Part shown: piece after piece, positions 20,332-33,433 of the stretch | How positions within the stretch are numbered: position 1 is the first letter of the stretch | Layout of the letters: each line of letters opens with the position of its first letter | Assembly: GCA_020881915.1 (NCBI GenBank) | Contig: JAJFPB010000002.1 | Coordinates: 868,001-932,000, forward strand | DNA: 64,000 nucleotides | Direction: 5' to 3' | Source of the DNA: Paramyrothecium sp. XJ0827 | Lineage: Eukaryota; Ascomycota; Sordariomycetes; Hypocreales; Stachybotryaceae | The notes under the pieces: model-generated | Told to the model about the DNA's origin: nothing | Database searches by the model: none | The model's input: only the letters and a program-made list of their open reading frames with translations | Translations under genes and position numbers: made by a program

Positions 20332-22027
20332 ATGAAAGCCAATGGCAACAGAATATCTCAATGTCCAAAAAGGTATGTGTCATCTTCCGCACATCTAACC
20401 CGGATCGCTAATTTCTCAATCATTCTAAGAAGGACTGTTTCAACTGCTTTCCATCAGGCTCTGCCGCAATGCTGTGTCCGAATTTTGCCCCTCGAAATAC
20501 TTCAGTGTATTGCTTTGCTACTGTCCCCTGAGGATTTTTTCCATTGTCTGCTTACATGCAAATTGTGGCGAGATTGTTGGACACAAGAGGTCCTCGTCAA
20601 GACAATGAGTGGCAATTACTTTCCTGGACTTAGGGAAATGTCAAAGCCTGAACACCTTCTGGCTCGGTTCTCGGCGGCCACCAAAAGACGGCAAGCAATG
20701 TCACTATGCCTTCGCACGAATGATGCAATCGAAATTCCTTGGACAGATCGGGGTAGATGGCCAAACGTGTGCGACTACCGAAGTTGCATGTTTCCTTGCT
20801 TCTACGATTGTGGGGTACTTGTTTGGAAGTCTATGTCCGGCTTTTTTATCATCAGCAACATTCGTACCTTCAGTCTACGCATCCTTATTCCTGATGGAAG
20901 TCACCAGCAAGTATCACAGCTCAAGGAATCGCGTATTGTCACCGTCAGTAAACGATGGCTCATCTTGGTTAACGGGCTTACGATGTTAGTTATGATTCGA
21001 TATATGATGCTTAATTGTGCTAATCCTCTTAGATATCGTTATGATCTTTCATCTGGTTACTTGACGAGCATAGACATTGACAGCCCGTTGGTCAGATGTT
21101 TCGTTCAAGACAAGACGATAGTCATTACTATGGAGAGTGCACAGGTTTTGGTCTGGGCAGATGATAAGAGCGAGATACTTGGTCCTTCTCGCTATTCTTA
21201 TCCTGGAGTTTGTAATTGCATCCCTGGTGTTATATTTCATCCGATCTATGACGACATCCTATATTTTGTCTGGATTTATCCTGGTGATGGTAAGTAAAGC
21301 AGTCCCGGAGTAGGAAAGTCCTACTAAACCACTCTCAGATAAAGACAAGACATTTGTGGCAGTGTTGAGGTACCAAAAAGGCGATGCTATGCCGCTTGCA
21401 ACTCTACCTATTACACGCCCCGTTCCAATGATACCGTACAATCGAAATGGTTTGACCTCGTATCTTTACCAGTTCAAGCCCATCAACTCTTTTGGCACTT
21501 ACATTCTAGCCGTCACCCAAGACTCTTGTGCAGGCCAGGGTAAAGATGATTCGTCGGAGCATTTGCTTTGGTCATCAATCTGTTTCAATACCATGACTGA
21601 GAAGTTCATTCACTTCCAGTATGAGCGCTCGAGTGATCTCCGGGGTCATGATGCATCTCAGAGTGGTCTTTCGTCAATCACAACCTGGGAAGATATTCTC
21701 ATTCTTCATTATTCAGGCAGCGATCATTTTGACTTCATTCAGCAGCTACGAATCATCAAGAAGGATGCAAGAGTTGACATGGTTTATCACCAGGATTGGC
21801 TCAGAAGATCTTGGAAGCTTATCAGTCCATACACAGAAGTATTCTTGGATAACGAAAGGTTGATCTTTGCGGATCGGTGCCACATAATCGTCACTGCTTT
21901 TCAATTAGAACAGTCCGAGCTGATGAAACTTAAAGAAGGAAGAAGATGGTGGTTAGAGAGTTTGGGATATGTGACATTGGGGCACAGTGTAGCTAGCCCA
22001 ACGACTGTAGCCTTGTCGAGCAAATGA
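20332..22027 (+). CDS. F-box protein, paralogue 2
   Basis: Start at the ATG at 20332. Introns are 20373-20429 (57 nt; a 60-nt version ending at 20432 is also possible), 20985-21032 (48 nt, donor GTTAGT, branch GCTAAT, acceptor TTAG) and 21290-21338 (49 nt, donor GTAAGT, branch CTAAAC). The product is about 510 aa. The F-box lies at residues about 25-65: RILPLEILQCIALLLSPEDF, then CLLTCKLWRDCW. Downstream it tracks paralogue 1 (PGVIFHPIYDDILYFVWIYP against PGVLFHPTTNIFFLVWIYYE; TEVFLDNERLIFADR against TQVFLDNELVVLADS). The first two introns are multiples of three and free of stops, so intron-retained forms would also be translatable. It is a probable SCF substrate receptor with unknown target. 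Confidence 0.82.
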
Positions 22028-22668
22028 GGACAGATTGCCCCTTTCTTCAAACCAATCCAGAATCGCCTGTCTATCGCCTTTGTTCTCCATAGCAGGATAT
22101 GAATCCAGGCAATGCCTCCCCTGGAGGGCTGGAATATGATAGAAGGCAACTCTTCTACATTTGCTTGATTGATGTGCGCGTGTACCATTCTGCTTCCCCC
22201 CAACAGCGGATTCCAAAGCTTTGCATTTAAGAACCAATAGACATGTTGCTCTGAGACATGCGAAATTTGTCAGCAGCTGCCACGGCGGGGCAATGTCCGG
22301 AGGCCTCGCTTCAGGTACAGGGTAGTCCGTCTTCGACTCTTGAAGCGGAAGGTGGTTAGCGTTGCTGGAAACAGTGAAGACGAAAAGCTGAAAACCGTTT
22401 TAGACGGTACATACTGCCTCGGAAAGGGGAAAGCATATAATCCGATCCATTCCGGTGTTTAGCCATGGCGTCCAATGACCTCCATTTTCTGCGGTCTCGG
22501 CCTCCACAATCGGAGGCACTCGCCTTCACAAATGGAGGTCCTACGACTGAACATCGTTGTTTATGGGATCCCGTCCGCTCTCCCCTAGTCAAACTTGTGA
22601 GCGGCAGATTAGTAGTTGGGTCGGTGACGACCAGCGAACACCGGCTGTTGTATGTTTTCTTTTTTTGC

Positions 22669-22703
<35 letters not shown>

Positions 22704-23886
22704 TCTACGGATTAGCTTGTTGGACGGATGCTGCCCGACAGCCGTCATTGCAAGCCCGTGTTTGTACTGTCGAGTTCGTTAATTTCCGCTCCGCAGTATC
22801 ATCTAGCTACTACTCAATTTTCTTTTGCTGTAGGATTGTACTTGTATGCTCGAAATTAGCGGCAGTTTAGCTCGCCAGGTCCGTTGGGCTAGTCTAGCCT
22901 TCAACGTTGCGCTTAAGTTGACCTCCTTGCAAGTCACCTCTGGCTAATTACAGGTTGCTCATGAAGTTCATTAGCAGAGTCACAGAGGGCAATTAGTAAA
23001 CTTCAGCCCTCAGCATTAGTACTTATGCGAAGTCCTCAGCTGGAATCGAAGATGGTGAATTTTCCATCGCGCAAGCTATGTGACCTTTGTAGAAAGGGAC
23101 TTATGACAGCTCTACAAGGTTTCCGTCACATGAGAGTGTTATTACACTTTCTCTTGGGAAGGAAGTGATACATTGCACGATATTAGCAGTGGTTCGAGCA
23201 AGAGGCCATTTGCAAATCCAAGTTTTTGCTTCGGATAATGAAGTCCATTCTGACCATGATTCGACTTGGTTTCTGTTAACTGAAGTTTGAGGAGACTGAG
23301 CGCGAAGACTGTATTAAAATCATTATAGTTACTCGGACTGTATATGAGGCTCGGGGTATTAGACCTCCCCACTGAATCACTTTAAACTTATCTGTGTCCT
23401 TGTTTGAAATTCTCAAATTCAGGTCATCTTAATAATTTTCTCAATAATTACTCGAACGCTGCTCAAAATTCTTTCCCGAAAGTCTCAAAGATAACCAGGT
23501 GGCGCTGTGCATCGGCAAGATAGACCCAACATACATATGGGACTACCAGGAGAAATGAGAAATGAGTTCATAATTGGGTTCCTGAAGGCAGCACGCGCTT
23601 GTGGGTTACTAGATTGGGCTCCGATCACCTGACCGCTGTGCGCCAAATGACCTTTAAGCCGGTAATGCATATGCATGTTGGTTTGGCCTGTTGGTACGGC
23701 GAAAGAGCTGGGTGGCCACTACCGGGCGGGGTTCGACGTAAGACTTGCACAAAACACGGCAAAAACTCAGTACCTAGAGTGTCTACACCATCGGACTCCC
23801 CTAGAAGATGTCTCAACGTGGAGGCACATATGAAGTCCACTCCGGTATAAACCTGAACATGGAATTATCCCACCTTCGCTAATCTA
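22028..23886. other. Gene-poor stretch with a homopolymer run
   Basis: No supported gene in about 1.9 kb; it includes the T31 run listed separately. The Lys-rich minus-strand open frame at 22356-22748 is an artefact of that run. Confidence 0.5.
22672..22702. repeat. Poly(T) run of 31
   Basis: Uninterrupted T31, preceded by a shorter T-rich tract (TTTTCTTTTTTTGCCAA). On the minus strand this is a poly(A) tract, which could be the tail of a retroposed sequence or slippage expansion. Confidence 0.85.
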
Positions 23887-24159
23887 ATGAGCTTAGTACG
23901 GGCCTATAAGTCTTCCCCAGCAGAATCGACGGCACAGAAAGAGAGCAATGCGGAAACTCGACTTGACGAGGAGGATGGGTGGGTGGTGATTGAGAAACCT
24001 GGAGACAAGGAGGGCGAAAACGATAGCAATAATGAAACCGACCACAACAACGGGGGAACCTCTGTCCATTTTGGCATTCATTTTGGTCGGGGAGAGTGGA
24101 AACGGGAGGTGTTTCGCTTCGACTTCAGCACAGGGGGGAAATGTCGCCACACAAACTGA
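23887..24159 (+). CDS. Possible small acidic protein
   Basis: A 90-codon ORF with its own ATG. The peptide contains TRLDEEDGWVVIEKPGDKEG, then an Asn/Asp-rich segment and FGIHFGRGEW. The D-G-W-V-V-I/V-E motif occurs in several small cytosolic proteins, so the frame is plausible. The opposite strand has an equally open 85-codon frame with a hydrophobic segment, so the coding strand is not certain. The family is not recognised. Confidence 0.35.
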   Translation: MSLVRAYKSSPAESTAQKESNAETRLDEEDGWVVIEKPGDKEGENDSNNETDHNNGGTSVHFGIHFGRGEWKREVFRFDFSTGGKCRHTN

Positions 24160-24967
24160 GGGGTACAGGCAGCAGAGAAGATTCTAGTGTAATATCCTAC
24201 ATTGTATATGAACCAACAACAACTACCAACAGCGGTGTATTCTAAGCGAGCAGTGAAATTATGGCACGTACAAGCCCAAGACAAGTAACGTTCAGTCCTT
24301 AATCGGGAGGAAGTAAAGCCTCGGTTCTCGTGTATTCCAAAGTATTGCTATGGAGGTTGGCCCAGCTGGCTGGCTGTGAAACAAAGGCCTTTTCTTAGTC
24401 ACCAGTGCTGACTAGCCTTTGATTATACCTGCCTTCTGTAGTTCGGGATTTGATCTCGATGTAGTTGCTGGCTCAGCAAAGTGGCGTCGGTCCAGCTACC
24501 CTGTAGGTTGACAATTCCGGCACAAGTTAACCCATAAGAACGTGAAATAACGCATGTCATATGCCATACGGTTAATTAGACTCTATTAACGTTGTGACTC
24601 TCTTTAAGCAGTTGCATCAATTGGGTTCCTGGCGCTTCTTGAATGAGGACCTGGATATCATGACCATGGAGAGCACGAATTTGGTTGCATACAAGATTTG
24701 GGTTCTGGAGTATAACACTGCTCAAAACAATCCTCCTGGGTAAAAAGAGGGCTATTGTTGCTAAATAGGCTTCTAATGCTATTTGTCCTCGGGACGGAAG
24801 AGTGATTAACTTCCGCATTCCCCATTCAGTAAATGCCGAAGGTGGTGGGAACCAAAGACCTCTATCACGCGATTACGATGATTAGACTTGTGCGATGCGC
24901 TTAATTGAGCATATTGTTGGGGTGACGGCCGGAATTGCGGAGGAATTATTTCATCCGCGCTGTGCTG
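24160..24967. other. Gene-poor stretch with one possible small ORF
   Basis: Only a minus-strand ATG ORF at 24576-24818 (80 aa; IALEAYLATIALFLPRRIVL, then QIRALHGHDIQVLIQEAPG) looks protein-like. Without neighbours or splice sites I cannot support it as a gene. Confidence 0.35.
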
Positions 24968-25675
24968 TCAAGTCGAACTTTGGGCCTCTATGACATCCAC
25001 GCAAAGAGCTGTATTCTCGATAGCGGGCTTGATGTTGGTGTGCAGGCGCGCTATCACCAGCCGGGCGTTGCGGAGGTTTGGCTGCGAAAGTTTGCTGACA
25101 CGCATGAGCAAATCCTGCAATCCACGCAGCTTCTCGAACAAGTACCGCGGATCGAGTGTCGGCAATTCCAGATTGCGAGGGAGGACTGGCCAAGCGTGCA
25201 TGAGAAAGCAGCTCTCTCAATTAATCGTGTTGACTCAGCGGGCTGCTCCCTCAGAGGCTGTCTTCTCAGCTGGCAACGATGAAACCAGGGCAGCACTTAT
25301 TTCGAAAGCTTCTATGGATCGTTCTAATTTCTTGGCACCCGACCGGTCCATCGCGTCAATGCCCAAAATAGCGTCGCATGCTGGGGAAAGGTGGCCTGGG
25401 CGAATCGCAACCGCAGGGTGCACTGCTCGGATCTCAGTAGCGGATCCTTCACTGACATTTTTTAAGCTTTGCGAGGACGCTGCCGAAGCCTCAGGGGAAA
25501 TGAGAGGGAGCATTGCGAATCCGCCATGTGCAGGGGAGGTCAAATCCCTGCAAGAATCAAGGAGCTGCCTCACTGGGCTGTGCTGACTGTGGGAGATTGG
25601 TGCTGCGGAGCTTGTCTGTTTCGGAACCTGGAATTGCCAAGTCTCTTTCGTCCATCTAAAGTTGTCCTGCACCAA
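24968..25675 (-). pseudogene. Possible degraded gene
   Basis: The minus frame at 25235-25675 and the one at 24968-25201 are in the same phase, separated by two TGA codons within about 35 nt (near 25235 and 25214). Read through, they form one stretch of about 235 codons. Pieces include RPGHLSPACDAILGIDAMDR, KLERSIEAFEISAALVSSLP, MHAWPVLPRNLELPTLDPRY and LFEKLRGLQDLLMRVSKLSQ. The arrangement resembles the tail of a fungal transcription factor, but no zinc cluster or other hallmark remains. The 5' end has no ATG. TGA in place of CGA at both stops would fit C-to-T decay. A missed intron is the alternative. Confidence 0.3.
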
Positions 25676-26152
25676 AAATGTCTTGAGCTAGTGCGGGCCG
25701 CTCCAGATCGCGGCGCCAAGCTTGACGTAGTCCGAGAACACTCGGATTTCGGAGTGCTTGGCCAACAAATGTAGCTATTCTTGAGAATATGGGTTCCCCG
25801 TCCGAGTGGGTTTAGACCGTTTCGGTCCAATGTTACACATCGGGCTCAGTTCTTGGCTCAAATCCCATCGGGCATATGCGCTCAAACATGCTCCACGTCG
25901 ATCTACTCTAATTAAACATGGCCTAAATGGAGCCGAGTTGTATTCTCTTGAATCTGCTATAAGAGGCGCCATGAGGTCCTCTAGACTATAGCTTCTCTTC
26001 ATCAACAAACACTTTCATTCTTTTAATCCGACGCGTTAGACGCTGATTCATTACAATATCGCAAGCTTATCTCTTTTTCGTCGTCTTTCTTTCTTCCTAC
26101 ATTCCTTTCTTCTCTCGCAGATTTCCATTAAAACAATTTAACACTATTCAAG

Positions 26153-26910
26153 ATGGTCAACGCTTCCGGTAAGCTTCCGCGATCGCCCCCAACGGCCTTG
26201 GTCTGACATGGAATATAGCTCCCCTCAAGGTCGGCATGGTGCTGTTCCCGGGTTTCACTGCCCTGGACGTCTTTGGACCGCTCAACGTCTTCAACACGCT
26301 GTCGATCAAGAACCCCATGACTCTCTCCATGCTCTCTTACGACATGGAGCCTGTCTCTGTCGAGCGCCACATCGTCGGCGAGGAGTCTTACGGCAACACC
26401 GGTAACGGTGCTTCGCCTTTCTTCACCCAATACGTTCTCCCGACCCACACCTTCGACGATGCTCCGGACCTAGATGTCATCATCGTCCCCGGAGGCTCGG
26501 GCACGCGCAACATGACCTCCACGCAGCCCGCCGTCGACTGGCTCACCCAGCGACTCGGCAACAGCGACTGCGAGTGGCCCGACTACATGATGACCGTGTG
26601 CACCGGCACGGCGCTGCTGGCCCGCACTGGCAAGATGGGTGGCCGCAACGCCACCACCAACAAGGCCGCCTTCGGCTGGGTCAAGAACCAGACGGGCGCT
26701 GCCGACGTCAACTGGGTTGCCAAGGCCCGATGGGTCGTGGACGGCAAGCTCTGGACCAGCTCTGGTGTCAGCGCCGGTGTGGACATGACCCTCGCCTGGG
26801 TCGAGCACGCCTACGGCAAGAACGTCAGCGACCACTCCAAGCTCATGATGGAGTGGAACCACCTTGAGCAGGAGGACGACCCTTTCGCCGAGAAGTGGGG
26901 TCTTGCCTAA
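26153..26910 (+). CDS. DJ-1/PfpI family protein
   Basis: A 16-nt first exon (26153-26168), a 50-nt intron at 26169-26218 (donor GTAAGC, acceptor AATATAG), then one long exon; 235 aa. The N-terminus LKVGMVLFPGFTALDVFGPL and the motif VIIVPGGSGTRN are typical of the DJ-1/PfpI, class I glutamine amidotransferase-like superfamily. The expected nucleophile elbow is MTVCTGTALLARTG, with the Cys in place. WTSSGVSAGVDMTLAWVEHA is the matching C-terminal helix. The closest described group would be the ThiJ/isonitrile-hydratase-like proteins; the substrate is unknown. No signal peptide, so cytosolic. Codon use is strongly GC3-rich, unlike the flanking DNA, suggesting good expression. TATAAG lies about 190 bp upstream, followed by a CT-rich leader. 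Confidence 0.9.
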
Positions 26911-29237
26911 GCTCAGAAAGTGATTGAATCTGCGCGGGACGTGGGATCAAAGAACGATGACAGGAGATGAGATAGAGGGACTTTTGGCCCAAGCTTGCAT
27001 ATTATTTTTTTTCTTGATTCTTCTTTACATATCTATTCAGCTAGTATTGTACATGCATTTAGTACAGAATACCGCTTTTGCTCGGCCAGGCCTCAGTGAG
27101 TTGGAATGATTCACGAAGTGATTGTCTCCCATCCTACATACACTTCGTCAACGGCTCAGTGTGGTTTTGTGCCATCAAGCTTGGTAATCGGGGCATTGAT
27201 TCCTAAAAATATCATTCAGTGCACTGCCAATAAAGAGGAGATTTTCTTTCCTGCAAGCCAACAAATCTAACCGCCTTTCTTGCATCTCATCGTCGACACA
27301 GCCTCATGGGAAGAGCACTATGCACCTACGTTATCTTGCTTACGCTTGCGTTTCCTGCTTTAAATGAGGTTTATGTCTACGATTACTGGCGTTTCACGCG
27401 TTAGTGTAAAATATTGTAACCTTGCAAAAGCCGTAAGAACGTGTTTAGATCTGAAGCGTACATATTAACCGAAGGGTCCATGAGGTTCTAGGGCTATCTC
27501 ATCGGATTTTTCCAACTAGATATTTCATCCTTGGCCAACTTTTTGGCAAAACTACCTGCCACAATCTTGCATTCGGAGCATTCATACATCTACTATGGAT
27601 TGTTGCGCACTTGGGAATACGAGCACCTTGTGTGGTGTTTTGTCTTGGAGCCCGAGTTGTGTTTGGGCGGTGTCCCATCCCACCTTGCAAAGCACGCGCA
27701 TCCCAATATGATTTCGAGGCACTCGTAGGACTTAGCAACTCCCCTGTATTTCTTTTTCTCCTTCCATGTCAATACCTTCAAGAACACGATCAAACTACAT
27801 CACAGCGCGCTAAATCCAACAATCCAAGTTGAATCACAAGGCGACAGGGACATAACTTTGCCCGGAGCATCTTCTTCTCCCTGTTAACAAATTCTCTCAC
27901 AAACCCGAATGGAGTTCATTGCAAATATTTCTACTAAGTAAAATATGGTGAGCGATATCAAGCCTTCCCAGCATGACTGCATTCTCTATCGGAACAACAA
28001 ACCCCTGGCTTTTTGATATGAAGAGGTTTGTTATTAAAGCATCACATATTCCCAAGATTTTGCTTATAGAATTATGGTGAACTCATAAGATCTTCCTTAC
28101 TAGATAACGACAAATAAGCTGGACTTGTTTGCGTGCCGCCTGACCAGTAGGTTAGTATAATATTATATCTTAAGCTGTCACACTAGTGTCAATTCTTTAT
28201 ATTATCTTCGGGTTGCTTGTCTTAGTATCAAATCTGTCAACATCACGAGTCCTGGTTGGCCAACGAATATTCAACGACTAGCCAAAAACGCCTGATAGGT
28301 CAGAATCTGACAGACTCCGGTCCAGCATACTTAACTGTAGAACTGACTGAGCTCAAGAGTCCAAGCACATGCGCAGGTTTTCCCGGCGTCCATGTGTCGC
28401 AGAACAGCATGGCAGAGAGTTCATTTGCATGGCCTACGAGGCATGTTCGCTGTTCATCAATTAGATGAAACGAACTGCTTACTGGATCTGGTTGTCAAAG
28501 ATCTTTTCCAGCTGCCGGCTGTTAATGAAATGGTAAGAGTAATTTCACGGCATTGAGCCCATTAACGAGTTCAGAAAACCATATTACGCGACTAGCATGA
28601 TGACTGTCATGGTGAAACAGCCTTGTGGACACTCAACGTCCAATTCAGACAACTCTCGGTTACCGGCACGTCAGCGATCAGTCAGACCGTGGTTCGCCCG
28701 ATCAGAGCCCAGACTAGTCTTGTCCCTTTAATGCAAGTTAGCCTCCTCCACGGAGATTGAACACTTGGAAACACCGGAATTAGCCGCACGCGCGAACGAC
28801 ATGCAGGGATATCAACGGTCTTGAGTCACCCATCCCCCCCCCCCAAAAACATATCCAGCTTGCCGGGTTGACGCAGGGATCTTGTGATTTCCATATGTTT
28901 GGTTGGCGGGAACTCTGAGATGTAAAAAGCCCGCTTTAGAGCAGTTCGCCAATCCGCTCCAATCATGATTTCTCCGTGTAACTTGCGCATCTGTGAACAT
29001 GTCGAATTAGCCGGGCCCACTGTCAAACGGTAAACGGCTTAATGCGCGGAACAGGCGCTTCCGTTTAGCATGTCGTTCGGCAGTCAAGTACATACAGCAC
29101 GGCGTTGAGTTGCGTTGTTCTGGCTAAGTATAAATACCTTGATTGGTCAAGCATTAACACGGGTTTTTCTTGGCACTATTGTTTGATGCTTGCTCGGCTA
29201 ACAGGTCCTCCTCAAAACCCTTGCCAATGTACACAGG
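26911..29237. other. Gene-poor stretch
   Basis: About 2.3 kb without a supported gene. Open frames on both strands are short and AT-rich. The right end is the promoter of the GH30 gene. Confidence 0.5.
29129..29136 (+). promoter_or_regulatory. TATA box of the GH30 gene
   Basis: TATAAATA about 109 bp upstream of the ATG at 29238, followed by ATTGG (an inverted CCAAT) at 29142-29146. Confidence 0.45.
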
Positions 29238-30885
<1,648 letters not shown>

Positions 30886-31091
30886 GAAGAAGAACACGTG
30901 GAGGTGACAGAAATATACCAAAGTTATTGTAAACACGTGCGAATGAGTCTTGATCTATCATCTAGTTCTATGTCGGTATTTCCTCATCATCATTATCCCT
31001 GTCAATACTATAACACTCGCCGTGACTCTTTCAAAGTGGTGATCGTCCATCAGATGGTTATCATGTCCAGCCTCGACCGAATCAGAACCTA

Positions 31092-32318
31092 TCAACCCTC
31101 CAGCAACGGACCTCGCTTGAACGGCTCAAACGCCTTGAACGGATGATTCGGCGGGACATTTTCCTGGTTCCAGTACGTCGTCGCATGCCTAAACCAGCCC
31201 GCATACGTGCCCTCCACCGCGTCAGCGTCCCCGTTGTCCCTCCACAGCGACCCCAGCGTGGGCCCCATGACGCGCAGGATCAGCCCCGTCGCCAGCTTGA
31301 ACCCGAAGCTCCGCCGCAGGACCGCCTCAACAACCTCGCGGGCCTGCTGCTGGTCCGGCGTCTCAGCCTCGCCGTCGCGCGGCAGCGGCAGCGACATGAG
31401 CTCGAACTGGCGCGGGCCGTTCCACGCCGTCAGCTCGTTGATGAGCTGCGCGCCCTCAATGAACTCGATGGTGTAGACATGCTCGGCCACGTACTTGGGC
31501 CCGTCCCAATTGTCGCTCTCGTCGACAAGACCAAAGACCATGCTGATGACTTGGCCTTGAATGATGTAGTCGGAGAGTAGTTTGCTAACCTCATCCGGCC
31601 CATAAACCTTGCCATCCTCTTCAAAGCTCAGCTCGCGCCTCATCAAGGGCGCCCCTTTGACGAGCGGGCTCGTGTGCATTCCCTCAGTGTTTGTCTTACC
31701 CCCTTCGGCAGCCCACAAGGCCAGCAGCAGCTTATGACAACGGGTGAAGAATGGGTTGTTTGGCCTAGAGACGAGGAAGTAGTTTGCCAGCGTGGGAGCC
31801 GATGCTGATCCCGCCTCGTATGACAACACCTCGTACGGCGAATCAGGATTTGCGATCGTCTCGTTCCACAAGCGGTCGAGGTCGCCAATCTGGACCAAGC
31901 CGACATCAGCGTAGACGCCGCCATATTTGAGCAGCAGAGGGAATCGCACCAGATCCGAGATATGTTGCCTTGCATGCCTACCATCCAAAGTGCCCTCGGT
32001 AAAAGCACGCGGAAAGGTGTTGGCATCATTTATGTCTAGGTAATTGGCCACGTTCAGGGGCGAACCAGGCTCTTTGTCCAGGACACGCACAGCCCATCCA
32101 AGCTTGGAGAAGCGACGATGCCACGAACGCACGTTGCGCTGGGCGTGGCGGTGCATGTTGGAATACCCGCTGTGCCAGAAGAACCATATGTTCTTCTCAC
32201 CCGATACGGGCTTGGGGTGGAGGATGTCGTGGTCGACCTCGTCATCTGGGCGGAGGTCTAGCAGATGATGGGGCACGGCGTAGAGGCCCTCTGGCATGGG
32301 GTATTTTATGGCGGCCAT
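31092..32318 (-). CDS. Caps_synth-type glycosyltransferase
   Basis: Single exon. The open frame begins upstream at a TTG, and the first ATG (32318, in the context GCC-ATG-GCC) gives 408 aa. Motifs: KNIWFFWHSGYSNMHRHAQR, then SWHRRFSKLGWAVRVLDKEP, and the DXD-like sugar-nucleotide region SDLVRFPLLLKYGGVYADVG. These match the capsular-polysaccharide-synthesis/Gly_transf_sug group (GT32-like fold), where Y-G-G-x-Y-x-D binds the metal and nucleotide sugar. No signal peptide or TM segment is apparent, unlike Golgi OCH1-type enzymes, so a cytosolic location is possible. The acceptor is unknown. It is convergent with the GH30 gene (stops 206 bp apart) and divergent from the PPxY gene. Confidence 0.85.
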   Translation of the reverse strand: MAAIKYPMPEGLYAVPHHLLDLRPDDEVDHDILHPKPVSGEKNIWFFWHSGYSNMHRHAQRNVRSWHRRFSKLGWAVRVLDKEPGSPLNVANYLDINDANTFPRAFTEGTLDGRHARQHISDLVRFPLLLKYGGVYADVGLVQIGDLDRLWNETIANPDSPYEVLSYEAGSASAPTLANYFLVSRPNNPFFTRCHKLLLALWAAEGGKTNTEGMHTSPLVKGAPLMRRELSFEEDGKVYGPDEVSKLLSDYIIQGQVISMVFGLVDESDNWDGPKYVAEHVYTIEFIEGAQLINELTAWNGPRQFELMSLPLPRDGEAETPDQQQAREVVEAVLRRSFGFKLATGLILRVMGPTLGSLWRDNGDADAVEGTYAGWFRHATTYWNQENVPPNHPFKAFEPFKRGPLLEG

Positions 32319-33433
32319 GGTTGATTGTGAAGCTTGATTCTGCTGGTGAGGCAACGGCAACCCAGAAATATGAGACAATGCGAAAGAATATTAATTGGAG
32401 TTGCGGTTGCAGCCTCTGAAGTGGTGAATTATGTTATTATATGATCCAGGCTCCCGCCATCCACAAGCCCAGACGGCAGAGTACGCCTCCACCTACAACG
32501 CGTCTCAATCATCAAGCTAATCAAGGATGTGCTCTGGACGAGGACGGGTGACCCACTGTGCTAACGATTTGGCGTCGACTCGAAATGATTCATACTTGCA
32601 CATCCATTAATGAGTCGCTTCTCAGAAGCAAAGCTCTTCGTTGAAACGCCTTTGGTTATAACCTAGATCCGAGCTTTATAACCCACACCCAAGCTCACTA
32701 GCTACAGCTCAGCATCGCAAGAGACACCAACTCAATTCACCGACGCACAACATCACCGGCACCAAGCTGCGTTTTGTGGTGGAGCCTTGAGTGACGCATG
32801 AGCCCATCCCAACTGGTGGGCCACTCCATCACCATCTCCAAGCAACACGACACAATCCTACACAAAACCAGCCTTCTCCCCGAGTCGTCAGCAAGCAAGG
32901 AAGCAATCTAGTCTACGAACCGCACCATCTTTCTCAAAGTCCTTCGCGACCGACTGCGCCTCCGCTGAGCCTCGTCGGCCCGGAACGTCTTACAGGCTTT
33001 GTGCTTACCACTTTCGGCACGCCACATCCGAACCGCCGCCCCCCTCCGGCGGGCGTGTCTCTCTCTCTCTCTCTTCTTCTCCCAACGAAATAAGACACAC
33101 GCACTATGTGAACCCAAAATTCCCTACGCAATCGTCCCGGCCTTTCCCCCCTTTTTCTCACGTTAAAGCCACTTTGGAATTCCAGCCATGCATGCAGAAT
33201 GGATACCAGAGTTCAGCCATGTCGAGGCCAATTGGTCCCAGCCCATGACCATAACAATCGCGTGTTCCCCCCTCCATTCCGCCATGTTAAAATGAAGCTC
33301 AGCTCCCCCTCCTCACTCTCCTCCCAACAAATAGTTGATCGTGGTTATCTAATCCGTCTCCCTGTTGTAAATATTTGCTACGAACCTGGCCCAGTCCTCC
33401 TCTTCCCTAGCTCAAACGTCCATCACCGTGATA
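32319..33433. other. Intergenic promoter region
   Basis: No gene seen. It contains a CT microsatellite at about 33058-33075 and long pyrimidine-rich leaders before the next ATG. Open frames here on both strands are low-complexity. Confidence 0.5.

Noticed and set aside
22356..22748. Lys-rich 130-codon minus frame
   Set aside because: Poly-Lys comes from the T31 homopolymer; no protein-like remainder.
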